This document shows, in pieces, positions 26,952 through 34,302 of a DNA stretch of 64,000 nt (position 1 is the first letter of the stretch; the number at the start of each line of letters is the position of its first letter). The notes under the pieces were generated by a model that was given only the letters and a program-made list of their open reading frames with translations, was not told where the DNA came from and searched no databases. The stretch comes from Deltaproteobacteria bacterium. Lineage in GTDB: Bacteria > JAGRBM01 > JAHCIT01. The DNA lies in NCBI GenBank assembly GCA_026129095.1, contig JAHCIT010000010.1, forward strand, positions 62,001 through 126,000, in the 5' to 3' direction. Position numbers and translations under genes: made by a program.

Positions 26952-27587
26952 TCAGGGGAGAGGGTGGGCCCTAATGGCCTCGATGAGCTTTCGTGCCTTC
27001 AATTCCGGATTTTTCCCGTTCAGTGCGCCGATCACGGCCGCCGCACGGGCTCCGGCGGCAAGGACGTCCGCGATGCTTGATTCACTGATTCCGCCGATGC
27101 CGATGACGGGGATGCTGACTCCCCGGACTGTCCGGGCAAGTTCGGAGAGGCTTCGCCGGGCGCGGAGGTTCCCCTTGCTCGCGGTGGGGTAGAGCGGCCC
27201 GAAGCCAACGTAGCTCGCCCCCAGCCTTTCCATGCGCCGGGCTTCGGCCGGGGTGTTGGTGGATACACCGATAATGGCGCGGGGGCCGAGGATCTGGCGG
27301 ACCGCCTCCAGTGGCAGGTCGTCGGGACCGATGTGGACCGCTGTGCCGAGAACCTTGGCCACGTCTACCCGGTCGTTCACGACAAAGAGCCCACCCTTTC
27401 GGGCGCAGAGCCCCTGAAGCGTCCGGGCGAGACCGAAGTAGTCCTTCGGTGTGGCGGCCTTCCACCGGAGCTGCACGGTGCGGATCCCGGCGGCGAGCCA
27501 GGCCCGGACGGTGCTGACCGTATCAGAACAGTGCTCCGGCCCGGTAATTCCATAAACTCCCGCCGGAATCCGTTGTGGGCGTCCCAT
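26952..27587 (-). CDS. thiE: Thiamine-phosphate synthase
   Basis: A protein of 211 residues with a TIM-barrel pattern. The ThiE elements are VQLRWK (pyrophosphate/pyrimidine contacts), FVVNDR, a degenerate GQ-D motif (IGPDDL, where the usual Gln is Pro), GVSTNT, YVGFGPLYPT-SK and IGGI. It joins hydroxymethylpyrimidine diphosphate and thiazole phosphate to thiamine phosphate. The Gln-to-Pro change and a shortened TxTK loop make it a divergent member, so a TenI-like role is possible. It stands upstream of the TPR lipoprotein gene. Confidence 0.85.
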   Translation of the reverse strand: MGRPQRIPAGVYGITGPEHCSDTVSTVRAWLAAGIRTVQLRWKAATPKDYFGLARTLQGLCARKGGLFVVNDRVDVAKVLGTAVHIGPDDLPLEAVRQILGPRAIIGVSTNTPAEARRMERLGASYVGFGPLYPTASKGNLRARRSLSELARTVRGVSIPVIGIGGISESSIADVLAAGARAAAVIGALNGKNPELKARKLIEAIRAHPLP

Positions 27588-27640
27588 GAGCGCGCTTATA
27601 CTACTTCCGTCACGGCAAGTTTAATGGCGAGGTAACTTCA

Positions 27641-28687
27641 ATGGATGCGACCTGTCCCCGGTGCGGTGCGGCAGTCCCTATACCTGACGCACAGCGGAAC
27701 GCGGCGAAAATACTGCTCAAGTGCGGATCGTGCGAAAACATGTTCGTGCTGAAGAGCGAGGCTTCGCCCCCGGCCGATCCGCCCGCGGCATCTGAACCCC
27801 CTCCGCCGGTGGAGCCTGCCGCGCCCCCGGTTCTGCCTCCGTCAGCACCCCCGGCGCCTGCATCGGCCCCCGCTGCCCGGCCCGCGCCGGTATCTGCGCC
27901 AGTCCCTGCCGCCGCCTCGACCGCCCCCATGCCTGCCGAGGAACCGCTCCCGCCGGTGACGGGCGAGCGGTGGCAGCCGCCCCCTTCCAGCGACTTCGTG
28001 ATCGTCTACCGGCAGTTCGGAAGCGACCGGACCCGGCATCTGTCGGCGAAACTTCTTACCGAACGGGCCGGAACGCGCATCAGTTTCGAGCAGTACAAAA
28101 AGCAGTTCGATGCGCTCCCGAACGTCCAGAAGAAGCTCACCGCCGATCTCTACGCGGCACTGGTGAAGCTTGCCCAGGAGAGCGGGACGAAAATCGAGTC
28201 AGGCCCCACGCCAAGGATGCTCTGCCCCTATCATCCGAATGACATCCGGGCGGGGCATTGCACCGAGTGCGGGAAACCGCTCTGTGCGGTTTGCCTTAAG
28301 GAAGCTCCGAGATGCCGCGACTGCCGGGATCGGGAGGCGAACGTCCAGCGACGCACCCAGGACGAGCAGCGGGCAAAGGTGCGGCTGCTGACCAGTACGG
28401 CCCTCCTGGAAGGCGGCCGGCCATCACGGGTTCTGGGTTTCCTGTCATCCGAGGCCATGTGCGACGAGCACGGCTTCTTCGAATCGCTCACGAAAGCCCC
28501 GAAGCCCGGAATGGCAAGCGCCCTCGATCAGGCGAAGGACCAGGCCTCCTCACGCCTCCAGATCCGGGCGGCGGAGATGGGAGCGACGGCCATTGTCGAT
28601 TTTCGTTTGTCCATTTTCCACTTCCAGAGCGAGGCCTTGGGCAAGTGTTTTGCTGTTGTTCAGGCGTCAGGGACTGCTGTGGAGTAG
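27641..28687 (+). CDS. Zinc-ribbon / B-box / YbjQ-like fusion protein
   Basis: A protein of 348 residues with three modules. Residues 1-38 are a zinc ribbon (CPRC and CGSC) like that of the FHA protein in this window. A Pro/Ala-rich linker spans 45-105. About 186-225 form a B-box-type zinc finger (C..H...C..C...C..C...C..C). The last 100 residues look like the YbjQ/UPF0145 fold: paired helix EMGATAIVDFRL and a final SGTAV. No membrane segment is seen. Function is unknown; the middle region 110-180 looks like a helical domain. Confidence 0.72.
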   Translation: MDATCPRCGAAVPIPDAQRNAAKILLKCGSCENMFVLKSEASPPADPPAASEPPPPVEPAAPPVLPPSAPPAPASAPAARPAPVSAPVPAAASTAPMPAEEPLPPVTGERWQPPPSSDFVIVYRQFGSDRTRHLSAKLLTERAGTRISFEQYKKQFDALPNVQKKLTADLYAALVKLAQESGTKIESGPTPRMLCPYHPNDIRAGHCTECGKPLCAVCLKEAPRCRDCRDREANVQRRTQDEQRAKVRLLTSTALLEGGRPSRVLGFLSSEAMCDEHGFFESLTKAPKPGMASALDQAKDQASSRLQIRAAEMGATAIVDFRLSIFHFQSEALGKCFAVVQASGTAVE

Positions 28688-29011
28688 GGCGGCGTTTTTC
28701 CACAGCATCGTGGGCATTGCCGGACGGGAACCCCGGCGAGGATATGAGGAAATAATTCTTTGATTACAGTTACTTATGCGACTCTCTTGGTCCCTGACGT
28801 TATCAAAATCGGAAACCTTCCGCAGCTTATCCACAGGATGTGGAAACTGGGTATAACACTGCCGAACCCATTGAAATTCCTTGGGATTGTGATCAATCTC
28901 ACGTGTGAGCTATCCTTCTGGACCCTAGACTGGCACCGGTCTTTTGCGGTAAGCGGGGACCGTGTTTTTGGGCTTTGAAGCGGGCGGACTGCGGGTAGCG
29001 GGCACATAGCG
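28688..29011. other. Intergenic region with DnaA-box-like sites
   Basis: A 324-base gap, more AT-rich than its surroundings. It contains one exact DnaA box (TTATCCACA, 28827-28835) and one degenerate box fitting TTWTNCACA (TTTTCCACA, 28696-28704). The exact box overlaps a small palindrome TCCACA-GGA-TGTGGA (28830-28844). An AT-rich stretch (28743-28775) lies between the boxes. Genes mostly run left on the left side and right on the right side. It could be a replication origin or simply a promoter region for the lipid operon; the evidence for an origin is weak. Confidence 0.3.
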
Positions 29012-29761
29012 TTGAGAGCGATCATTCTGGCAGCGGGACAGGGAACCCGGCTCCTTCCACACACGGAACGGACGCCCAAGTGTCTGCTCGACCTGAACGG
29101 TACTACCGTTCTGGAACACCAGATCCGTAACTGCCGGCGGGCCGGTATTTCCGACACGGTCGTCGTGACCGGTTTCCAGTGGCAGCTCGTCGAGGCATAC
29201 GTCTCCCGCTGGCGGCAGAACGGGCTGGCCCGCATGCGGATCGAAACTGCCTACAACCCGTTCTTCAGCACCACCAACAACTTGATCTCGCTCTGGTCCG
29301 CCCAGAAATACATGGACGAGGATTTTATCACCATCAATGGCGATAACGTGTTCGACTGGCGCATCCTTCAGCGGCTCAAGGAAACGAACAAATATCCTAT
29401 CCACGTCACAACCGCCCACAAGGACGCCTATGACGAGGACGACATGAAAGTCCTGCTGGACGGGGACCGGATCCAGGCGATCAACAAGGGGATTCCACTG
29501 GATCAGGCTGACGGCGAATCGATCGGGATCATGAAGTTTACCGGTGAGGGACGCGAACGGCTCAAGGCGACACTGGAGGACATGGTGCGCGGCCAGTCGG
29601 CCGCGACGGACTGGTACACCCGGGCCATCGAGTGGATCGCCCGGCGTGGGTATCCGGTGGGCATATGTCCGATCGGTGATCTCAAGTGGGCGGAGATCGA
29701 CTTCCCGCAGGACCTGGCCCGCGTCCGTGAAAACAGCTCGTTGTATCTGGGCGATTCCTGA
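29012..29761 (+). CDS. Polyol/choline-phosphate cytidylyltransferase-like enzyme
   Basis: A protein of 249 residues of the sugar-nucleotidyltransferase superfamily. The signature LAAGQGTRLLP (7-17) is followed by TPKCLL (catalytic Lys). The metal-binding segment is INGDN (about 109-113). The best family match by motif is the phosphocholine / inositol-1-phosphate cytidylyltransferase group, which makes CDP-activated head groups. The next gene encodes a CDP-alcohol phosphotransferase, which fits that reading. The start is TTG with no strong Shine-Dalgarno, but MRAIILAAG is the usual N-terminus. Confidence 0.82.
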   Translation: MRAIILAAGQGTRLLPHTERTPKCLLDLNGTTVLEHQIRNCRRAGISDTVVVTGFQWQLVEAYVSRWRQNGLARMRIETAYNPFFSTTNNLISLWSAQKYMDEDFITINGDNVFDWRILQRLKETNKYPIHVTTAHKDAYDEDDMKVLLDGDRIQAINKGIPLDQADGESIGIMKFTGEGRERLKATLEDMVRGQSAATDWYTRAIEWIARRGYPVGICPIGDLKWAEIDFPQDLARVRENSSLYLGDS

Positions 29762-29849
29762 TTCCTCCTTGCGGCTCCTGCTCCCGTGGGATAACCACCT
29801 GCCCCGGTCCGGTTTCCCCGGCTGTACTAGAAAGGTCAAGAGAGCCCCG

Positions 29850-31037
29850 TTGGCATTCCGCCTGATCATCCGGCTTCCTGAAACAGAACCCAGCCCCGCA
29901 TTTGTTCGCGTGGGGGGAGTTCCCGTCCTGCTGCGCCTCCTGATCGGAGGATATCGCCAGGGCGCGGAGCAGATCGAGGTGACGGGGCCGGGTGTTGAGG
30001 AGGCCCGGCGTCTCTTTGCCCAGGACCGGCGGCTGGGTGGGGCGGATATCTCATGGGGCCCCGCGGCCGGGCCGCGGAAAGAACTGCCGGTCGTGGAGAC
30101 CGAAGCGAATGTCGTGGTGGGTGGCGGTGTCTGGGAGCTTCTGGACAAGGCGACTGGCCCGGCGGAGGTTCCCGGCGCGCCTCTCATGCGGCGGCTGGGG
30201 GAAGGCAAGCCGGAGCCCCTGTGGACCGGCGAACCACCGTCGAAAAACCACTTCGCCATTCCGGCAAGCGACTCCGCCGGTGCGTGGGCGGCCAAGCGGG
30301 CAATCTTCCGCAATGTGTTCAAGCCGACATCCGGGCCGGTATCCATCCATTTCAACTCGAAACTCTCGATTCCAGTGAGCTGGCTGCTCAGTGAAACCCC
30401 GGTGACGCCGAACCAGATCACGGTGTTCACGACACTCATCGGCTTTGTGAGTGCCTGGGCGTTTTCGCTGGGTACCTTTGCCGGGTTTCTCACCGGCGGC
30501 GTGCTGTTCCAGCTCTGTGCGGCGCTCGACCGGTGCGATGGCGAGATCGCCCGCAGCAAGTACATGGATTCGCCCTCGGGCGCATGGGTGGATACGGTCG
30601 GTGATAATGTGACCTACGTGGCTTATCTGACAGGCCTTACTCTCGGATATGCGCGGTTTGCGGGGGAACGTGGCAACGCATGGGCCCCGTACGTGCACGC
30701 GATGGGTTTCGGCACGCTGGGGCTGACGGTGTTTCTCCTCGGCGGGATGTATCTCTATCTCTACCGGAACAAGAAGTCGGGCACACTGGTGGCGGTCTAC
30801 AAGGATTTTGAATCGCGGGTGGACGGAAAGAAGGCGGGCTTCGTCTACCGGTTCCTGGACAGCATCAAGATACTGGGCAAACGCGATTCCTGGTCGCTCG
30901 CCATCGGTGTGGCGGCACTTCTGGGCGGGCTTTTCCAGGCGGCGTTTTTCTACCATCTCATATTTTTCGCCACGGTCGGGACCATTGTGCTGATGAACAT
31001 CTACTTCACGGTGGCCCGCCGGAACGTGTCGGGGTGA
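29850..31037 (+). CDS. CDP-alcohol phosphotransferase with N-terminal extra domain
   Basis: A protein of 395 residues. The full catalytic motif D-G-x2-A-R-x8-G-x3-D-x3-D is present (Asp230 to Asp252), in a domain with six membrane helices (185-390). This enzyme class condenses a CDP-activated compound with an alcohol. The N-terminal 125 residues include GVPVLLRLLIGGYRQGAEQIEV, which is like the start of a nucleotidyltransferase fold but lacks the GxGTR loop. A similar cytidylyltransferase/phosphotransferase fusion exists in archaeal di-inositol-phosphate synthesis. The start is TTG with a weak AGAGAG upstream and is uncertain; the frame stays open above it. Confidence 0.85.
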   Translation: MAFRLIIRLPETEPSPAFVRVGGVPVLLRLLIGGYRQGAEQIEVTGPGVEEARRLFAQDRRLGGADISWGPAAGPRKELPVVETEANVVVGGGVWELLDKATGPAEVPGAPLMRRLGEGKPEPLWTGEPPSKNHFAIPASDSAGAWAAKRAIFRNVFKPTSGPVSIHFNSKLSIPVSWLLSETPVTPNQITVFTTLIGFVSAWAFSLGTFAGFLTGGVLFQLCAALDRCDGEIARSKYMDSPSGAWVDTVGDNVTYVAYLTGLTLGYARFAGERGNAWAPYVHAMGFGTLGLTVFLLGGMYLYLYRNKKSGTLVAVYKDFESRVDGKKAGFVYRFLDSIKILGKRDSWSLAIGVAALLGGLFQAAFFYHLIFFATVGTIVLMNIYFTVARRNVSG

Positions 31038-31043
31038 TGCGAT

Positions 31044-32069
31044 ATGGCTTTCTCCAGGGGAAAGCTGGTCCGGACGGCACTTCTGGCCGCCGGTTTCGTA
31101 TTCCTGGTAGCAGTGTTCGCCCACGAAGGCTTTGGCGAGATGTGGGCGCGCATCTCGCGGATCGGCGTGGCGGCGTTCGGCCTGATGCTGGCCCTGTCGT
31201 TCCTGTGGAATGCCTGCTCGACGCTCGGCTGGTATCTGACGTTTGACGGTTCAGGCGGCGTGGTGCGGCCGGTAAGTTACGGGCGGCTGTTTTTCGTTCG
31301 TTGGGCGGGAGAGAGCATCAATACCATTACTCCACTCATGAACCTGGGCGGCGAACCCGTGCGAATCGCGCTGATGCGCCGTCATCTGGAAACCCACCAG
31401 GCGGCGGCAACGGTCATTCTGGATAAATCGATTTTCACAATCGCCGGAATCATCCACATGGTGAGTGGCGTTGTCGTCGGCTTTTGGGTGTTTGATCTGC
31501 CCGAATCGGTCGCCTGGATCGAGGCTATCGTGGCGGGCATTTTGATGATGGCAGCAGTGATTCTGGTCACGTTGATTCGCAGGGGAAAAACGCTACTGTC
31601 GCTCGTGGGATGGCTCCGCCGCGCTGGAATCCGGTTTTCGGACGATACACTGGAAAAGGTCGAGCAGATCGACGACGAGCTCACCATCTTTTACCGGACA
31701 CACCGGGCGCGGTTCTGGACGGCGCTCACGGCACACCTCGCCGGGCGGATGAGCCGGATGCTCGATGTACTGGTGGTGGCGTGGGCATTTGGTATCGGAA
31801 TGTCGGCCTGGGAGGCCCATGCGATCGCAGCGGCGACCGTCATTATCAACGTGAGTTTTTCGTTCATTCCGCAGCAGGTTGGCGCCAACGAGGGCGGGCA
31901 TGGGCTGCTGTTCAAGGCGGTGGGTCTCGGCTGGCGCGACGGGCTCTCGACCGGGCTTGTCCGGCGGGCACGCACGCTGGTGTTCGCGCTGATGGGCTAT
32001 GTTGTGCTGGTAATCCACCAGTGGCGTTCGCCGGACGGCACCGTCATGTCCGGAAAGGCGGCCGCATGA
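31044..32069 (+). CDS. Flippase-like integral membrane protein (UPF0104)
   Basis: A protein of 341 residues with about eight membrane helices. The family pattern of lysylphosphatidylglycerol-synthase transmembrane domains and HpnL is visible: NTITPLMNLGGEPVR (about 92-106), a long hydrophobic hairpin, and FSFIPQQVGANEGG (about 271-284). Related proteins move or flip lipids across the inner membrane. It lies six bases after the phosphotransferase gene and overlaps the TolC-like gene by ATGA, so it is coupled on both sides. Confidence 0.85.
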   Translation: MAFSRGKLVRTALLAAGFVFLVAVFAHEGFGEMWARISRIGVAAFGLMLALSFLWNACSTLGWYLTFDGSGGVVRPVSYGRLFFVRWAGESINTITPLMNLGGEPVRIALMRRHLETHQAAATVILDKSIFTIAGIIHMVSGVVVGFWVFDLPESVAWIEAIVAGILMMAAVILVTLIRRGKTLLSLVGWLRRAGIRFSDDTLEKVEQIDDELTIFYRTHRARFWTALTAHLAGRMSRMLDVLVVAWAFGIGMSAWEAHAIAAATVIINVSFSFIPQQVGANEGGHGLLFKAVGLGWRDGLSTGLVRRARTLVFALMGYVVLVIHQWRSPDGTVMSGKAAA

Positions 32070-33568
32070 GCGGTTTGCTGCGCCTCTCTTGCCTGCTGGT
32101 GCTTTTGCTGCTTGTAGCGGCACCGTTTTCTCCCCTGCTTGCCCAGGCGTCAGATCCGGATACCGGAGCAGTTCAGGCTGGTAAGCCGCGGCAGGACCGT
32201 TATCCGGGGCCACCGCTGCCGGATATCGACACCCGTATCTACAATCTGGATGCCTGCCTCCGGATTGCCGATCAGGTGTCACCGGAGGTGATGATCCAGC
32301 GGCTGAAGATCGCCGAAAGCCATGCGCTGATGGGGCAGGCACAGGCGGCGGGCATACTGCCGGAGTTCACCGGCCGGGCCCTGGTCGGGCCCGCTCCCGG
32401 TCAGGAGATCCGGCGTGTGCCGGACCTGGCGGCTGCGCCGGTCTGCCTGACCAATCCGACCGATCCTGCCTGTCCCACCATCAAGGTGGAAAAATCACGT
32501 GCGCTCGACAGGCTGGGGCCGTTCTTCCGGTTCGAGCTGAACCTGGTCCAGCCCCTTTACACCTGGGGCAAGCTGGAGTCGGCCAGAATGCTGGCACAGG
32601 CCGGAATCCGGAATTCGGAACTGGAACTGGCGCTCAAGCGGGCAGAGATCCGCAAGCGGATACGCGAGCTCTACTGGGGACTGCTTGCCGCTGGCGACGG
32701 GATCGACCTGGTCGCCGATGTCGAAAAGCAGCTCGCCAGCAACCGGGACACAATCAAGGAAAAGGTCGAGATGGACGACGGGGAGTTCACCCTGACCGAT
32801 CTCTACCGCGTGGAAATCTTCCTCGGCCAGCTCCGGATGCAGATCGAGAAGGTACGGGCCCAGCAGGAACTGGCGCGGACGACGCTGGCAGTGATGCTCG
32901 GCCTCGATCCGGAGGACGAGTTCCAGCTCGCCGAGGAGGACATCGCCCCGGTGGAGATCGATCTGGACCCGGTGACATTTTACGAGGACTCCGCATCCAT
33001 CAACCATTTCAATGCCCGCCGGGCAGGTGTGGGTGTCGAGGCCCGCCGGGCACAACTGGGAACGCTCAAGTCATGGATGAAGCCGGATGTGTTCGTCGCC
33101 GGGCAGGGGTTTGCCGCCTACGCCCCCCGGCGTGAGGTCCGTTCGATATTCGCCGGTGACTATTTCCGGTCGGTTGGTGGTGGCGTCGTGCTGGGCCTGA
33201 ATTTCGATTTCAGCGGGTGGATGCACGAGGCCAAGCGCGACGAGGCACTGGCGCAGTACGAGCAGGCGCGAATTGGCCAGGAGGCAGCCATCATGGGGCT
33301 CCGTATCCAGGCGCGGCAGGCCTACTACGAGATGCTCCGCGCGCAGCGGACTGTGGAGGCGCTGCGTGAGGCTAACCTGTCCAGCCGCCGGTGGTTCCGT
33401 TCGGCGAGCCTGAACTGGGGCGTCGGCGTCGAGACGACCGATAACCTCCTGATTGCCTACCAGAACTACCTCCAGACGCGCGGAAGTTTCCTGAGTGCCA
33501 TATTCGAGAACAACAAGGCCTGGGCCGAACTCATTGAGGCGGCCGGTTTGGAGGACACCAGTCCATGA
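32066..33568 (+). CDS. TolC-like outer-membrane channel protein
   Basis: A protein of 500 residues. A signal peptide ends at LLAQA (about residue 28). The rest has the two long helical hairpins of the outer-membrane efflux (OEP) family: an N-terminal ACLRIADQ stretch, then VQPLYTWGKLESARMLAQAGI, and a mirrored second half ending LSSRRWFRSASLNWGVGVETT. No membrane-fusion protein or inner-membrane pump is nearby. The start and stop are fused by ATGA overlaps to the flippase-like and MlaC-like genes. Confidence 0.85.
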   Translation: MSGLLRLSCLLVLLLLVAAPFSPLLAQASDPDTGAVQAGKPRQDRYPGPPLPDIDTRIYNLDACLRIADQVSPEVMIQRLKIAESHALMGQAQAAGILPEFTGRALVGPAPGQEIRRVPDLAAAPVCLTNPTDPACPTIKVEKSRALDRLGPFFRFELNLVQPLYTWGKLESARMLAQAGIRNSELELALKRAEIRKRIRELYWGLLAAGDGIDLVADVEKQLASNRDTIKEKVEMDDGEFTLTDLYRVEIFLGQLRMQIEKVRAQQELARTTLAVMLGLDPEDEFQLAEEDIAPVEIDLDPVTFYEDSASINHFNARRAGVGVEARRAQLGTLKSWMKPDVFVAGQGFAAYAPRREVRSIFAGDYFRSVGGGVVLGLNFDFSGWMHEAKRDEALAQYEQARIGQEAAIMGLRIQARQAYYEMLRAQRTVEALREANLSSRRWFRSASLNWGVGVETTDNLLIAYQNYLQTRGSFLSAIFENNKAWAELIEAAGLEDTSP

Positions 33569-34200
33569 CAATGAAACGGTTTGTGGCTCTTCTGCTGGCG
33601 GTTTGCTGTCTTGTACCCTCTCTGGTGATTGCTTCGGACGCGGGTCCGTTGCCGCTCATCCAGTCGCGGGACCAGGAGATACGGGCGTATATTGGCAAGC
33701 GGACGCTGCCGCTTTCGGCCAAGGACAAGGAGCCGCTCAAGCAGCTGCTGAATGACCTGTTCGACTACGACCGCATCGCGCTGGACGCACTGGGCGCACG
33801 TAACCAGAAGCTCGCCAGCAAGAAGGAACTGGACGAGTTTCTCTCGTTGTTCCGGCAGGTCACTGTCAACAACTCGGTTTCGGACAAGGCTCTCGAGTAC
33901 TATTCGGAAGGGCGCATCCAGTACCGCAAGCCGGAGGAGGTGGGCCGCCGCACTGTGGTAAGTGCAAAGATTACCTACAAGGGTGAGGAGATCCGGCTCG
34001 ACTACTATTTCGAGAAAAACCCCAAAGGTGAATGGCGGATCACGGACTACTCGGTCGATGATGCCTCTCTCGTCGATACCTACCGGGTGAGTTTCAGCAA
34101 GATCATCAAGGATAACGGCTTCGGCGAGCTGCTTCGCCGTCTGCGCAACCGTCTGGAAAGCCCCGACGACACCAAGCTGGGCGGCGCCACCAAGCTGTAG
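33565..34200 (+). CDS. MlaC/Ttg2D-like periplasmic lipid-binding protein
   Basis: A protein of 211 residues. A signal peptide (MKRFVALLLAVCCLVPSLVIA) is followed by the MlaC fold pattern: a helical first half (LNDLFDYDRIALDALG, close to the family's FD...) and a beta-sheet half (VVSAKITYKGEEIRLDYYF, GEWRITDYSVDDASLVDTYR). MlaC carries phospholipids across the periplasm. None of mlaA, B, D, E or F is in the window. HpnM of hopanoid clusters is a close relative type. Last gene of the operon. Confidence 0.9.
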   Translation: MTMKRFVALLLAVCCLVPSLVIASDAGPLPLIQSRDQEIRAYIGKRTLPLSAKDKEPLKQLLNDLFDYDRIALDALGARNQKLASKKELDEFLSLFRQVTVNNSVSDKALEYYSEGRIQYRKPEEVGRRTVVSAKITYKGEEIRLDYYFEKNPKGEWRITDYSVDDASLVDTYRVSFSKIIKDNGFGELLRRLRNRLESPDDTKLGGATKL

Positions 34201-34302
34201 GCTGGCAGTTAACCCCTCCCCGTTGACCTCTTGCGGGCCGGACGGGTAACTGTTCCCTTCCGCTGAATGGCCATTCATTTACGGAACGGAGATAACCTGA
34301 AC

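Noticed and set aside
28931-28947. TGGCAC...TTGC pair resembling a sigma-54 promoter before the lipid operon
   Set aside because: GG and GC are separated by 12 bases, not the required 10.
28760-28978. 72-residue frame in the 28.7-29.0 kb gap
   Set aside because: It starts at TTG, has no recognisable domain and lies across the DnaA-box-like sites and palindrome.
28925-30565. 546-residue frame on the minus strand across the cytidylyltransferase and phosphotransferase genes
   Set aside because: It is the antisense shadow of two well-supported genes; low-complexity Ser/Arg/Pro composition.
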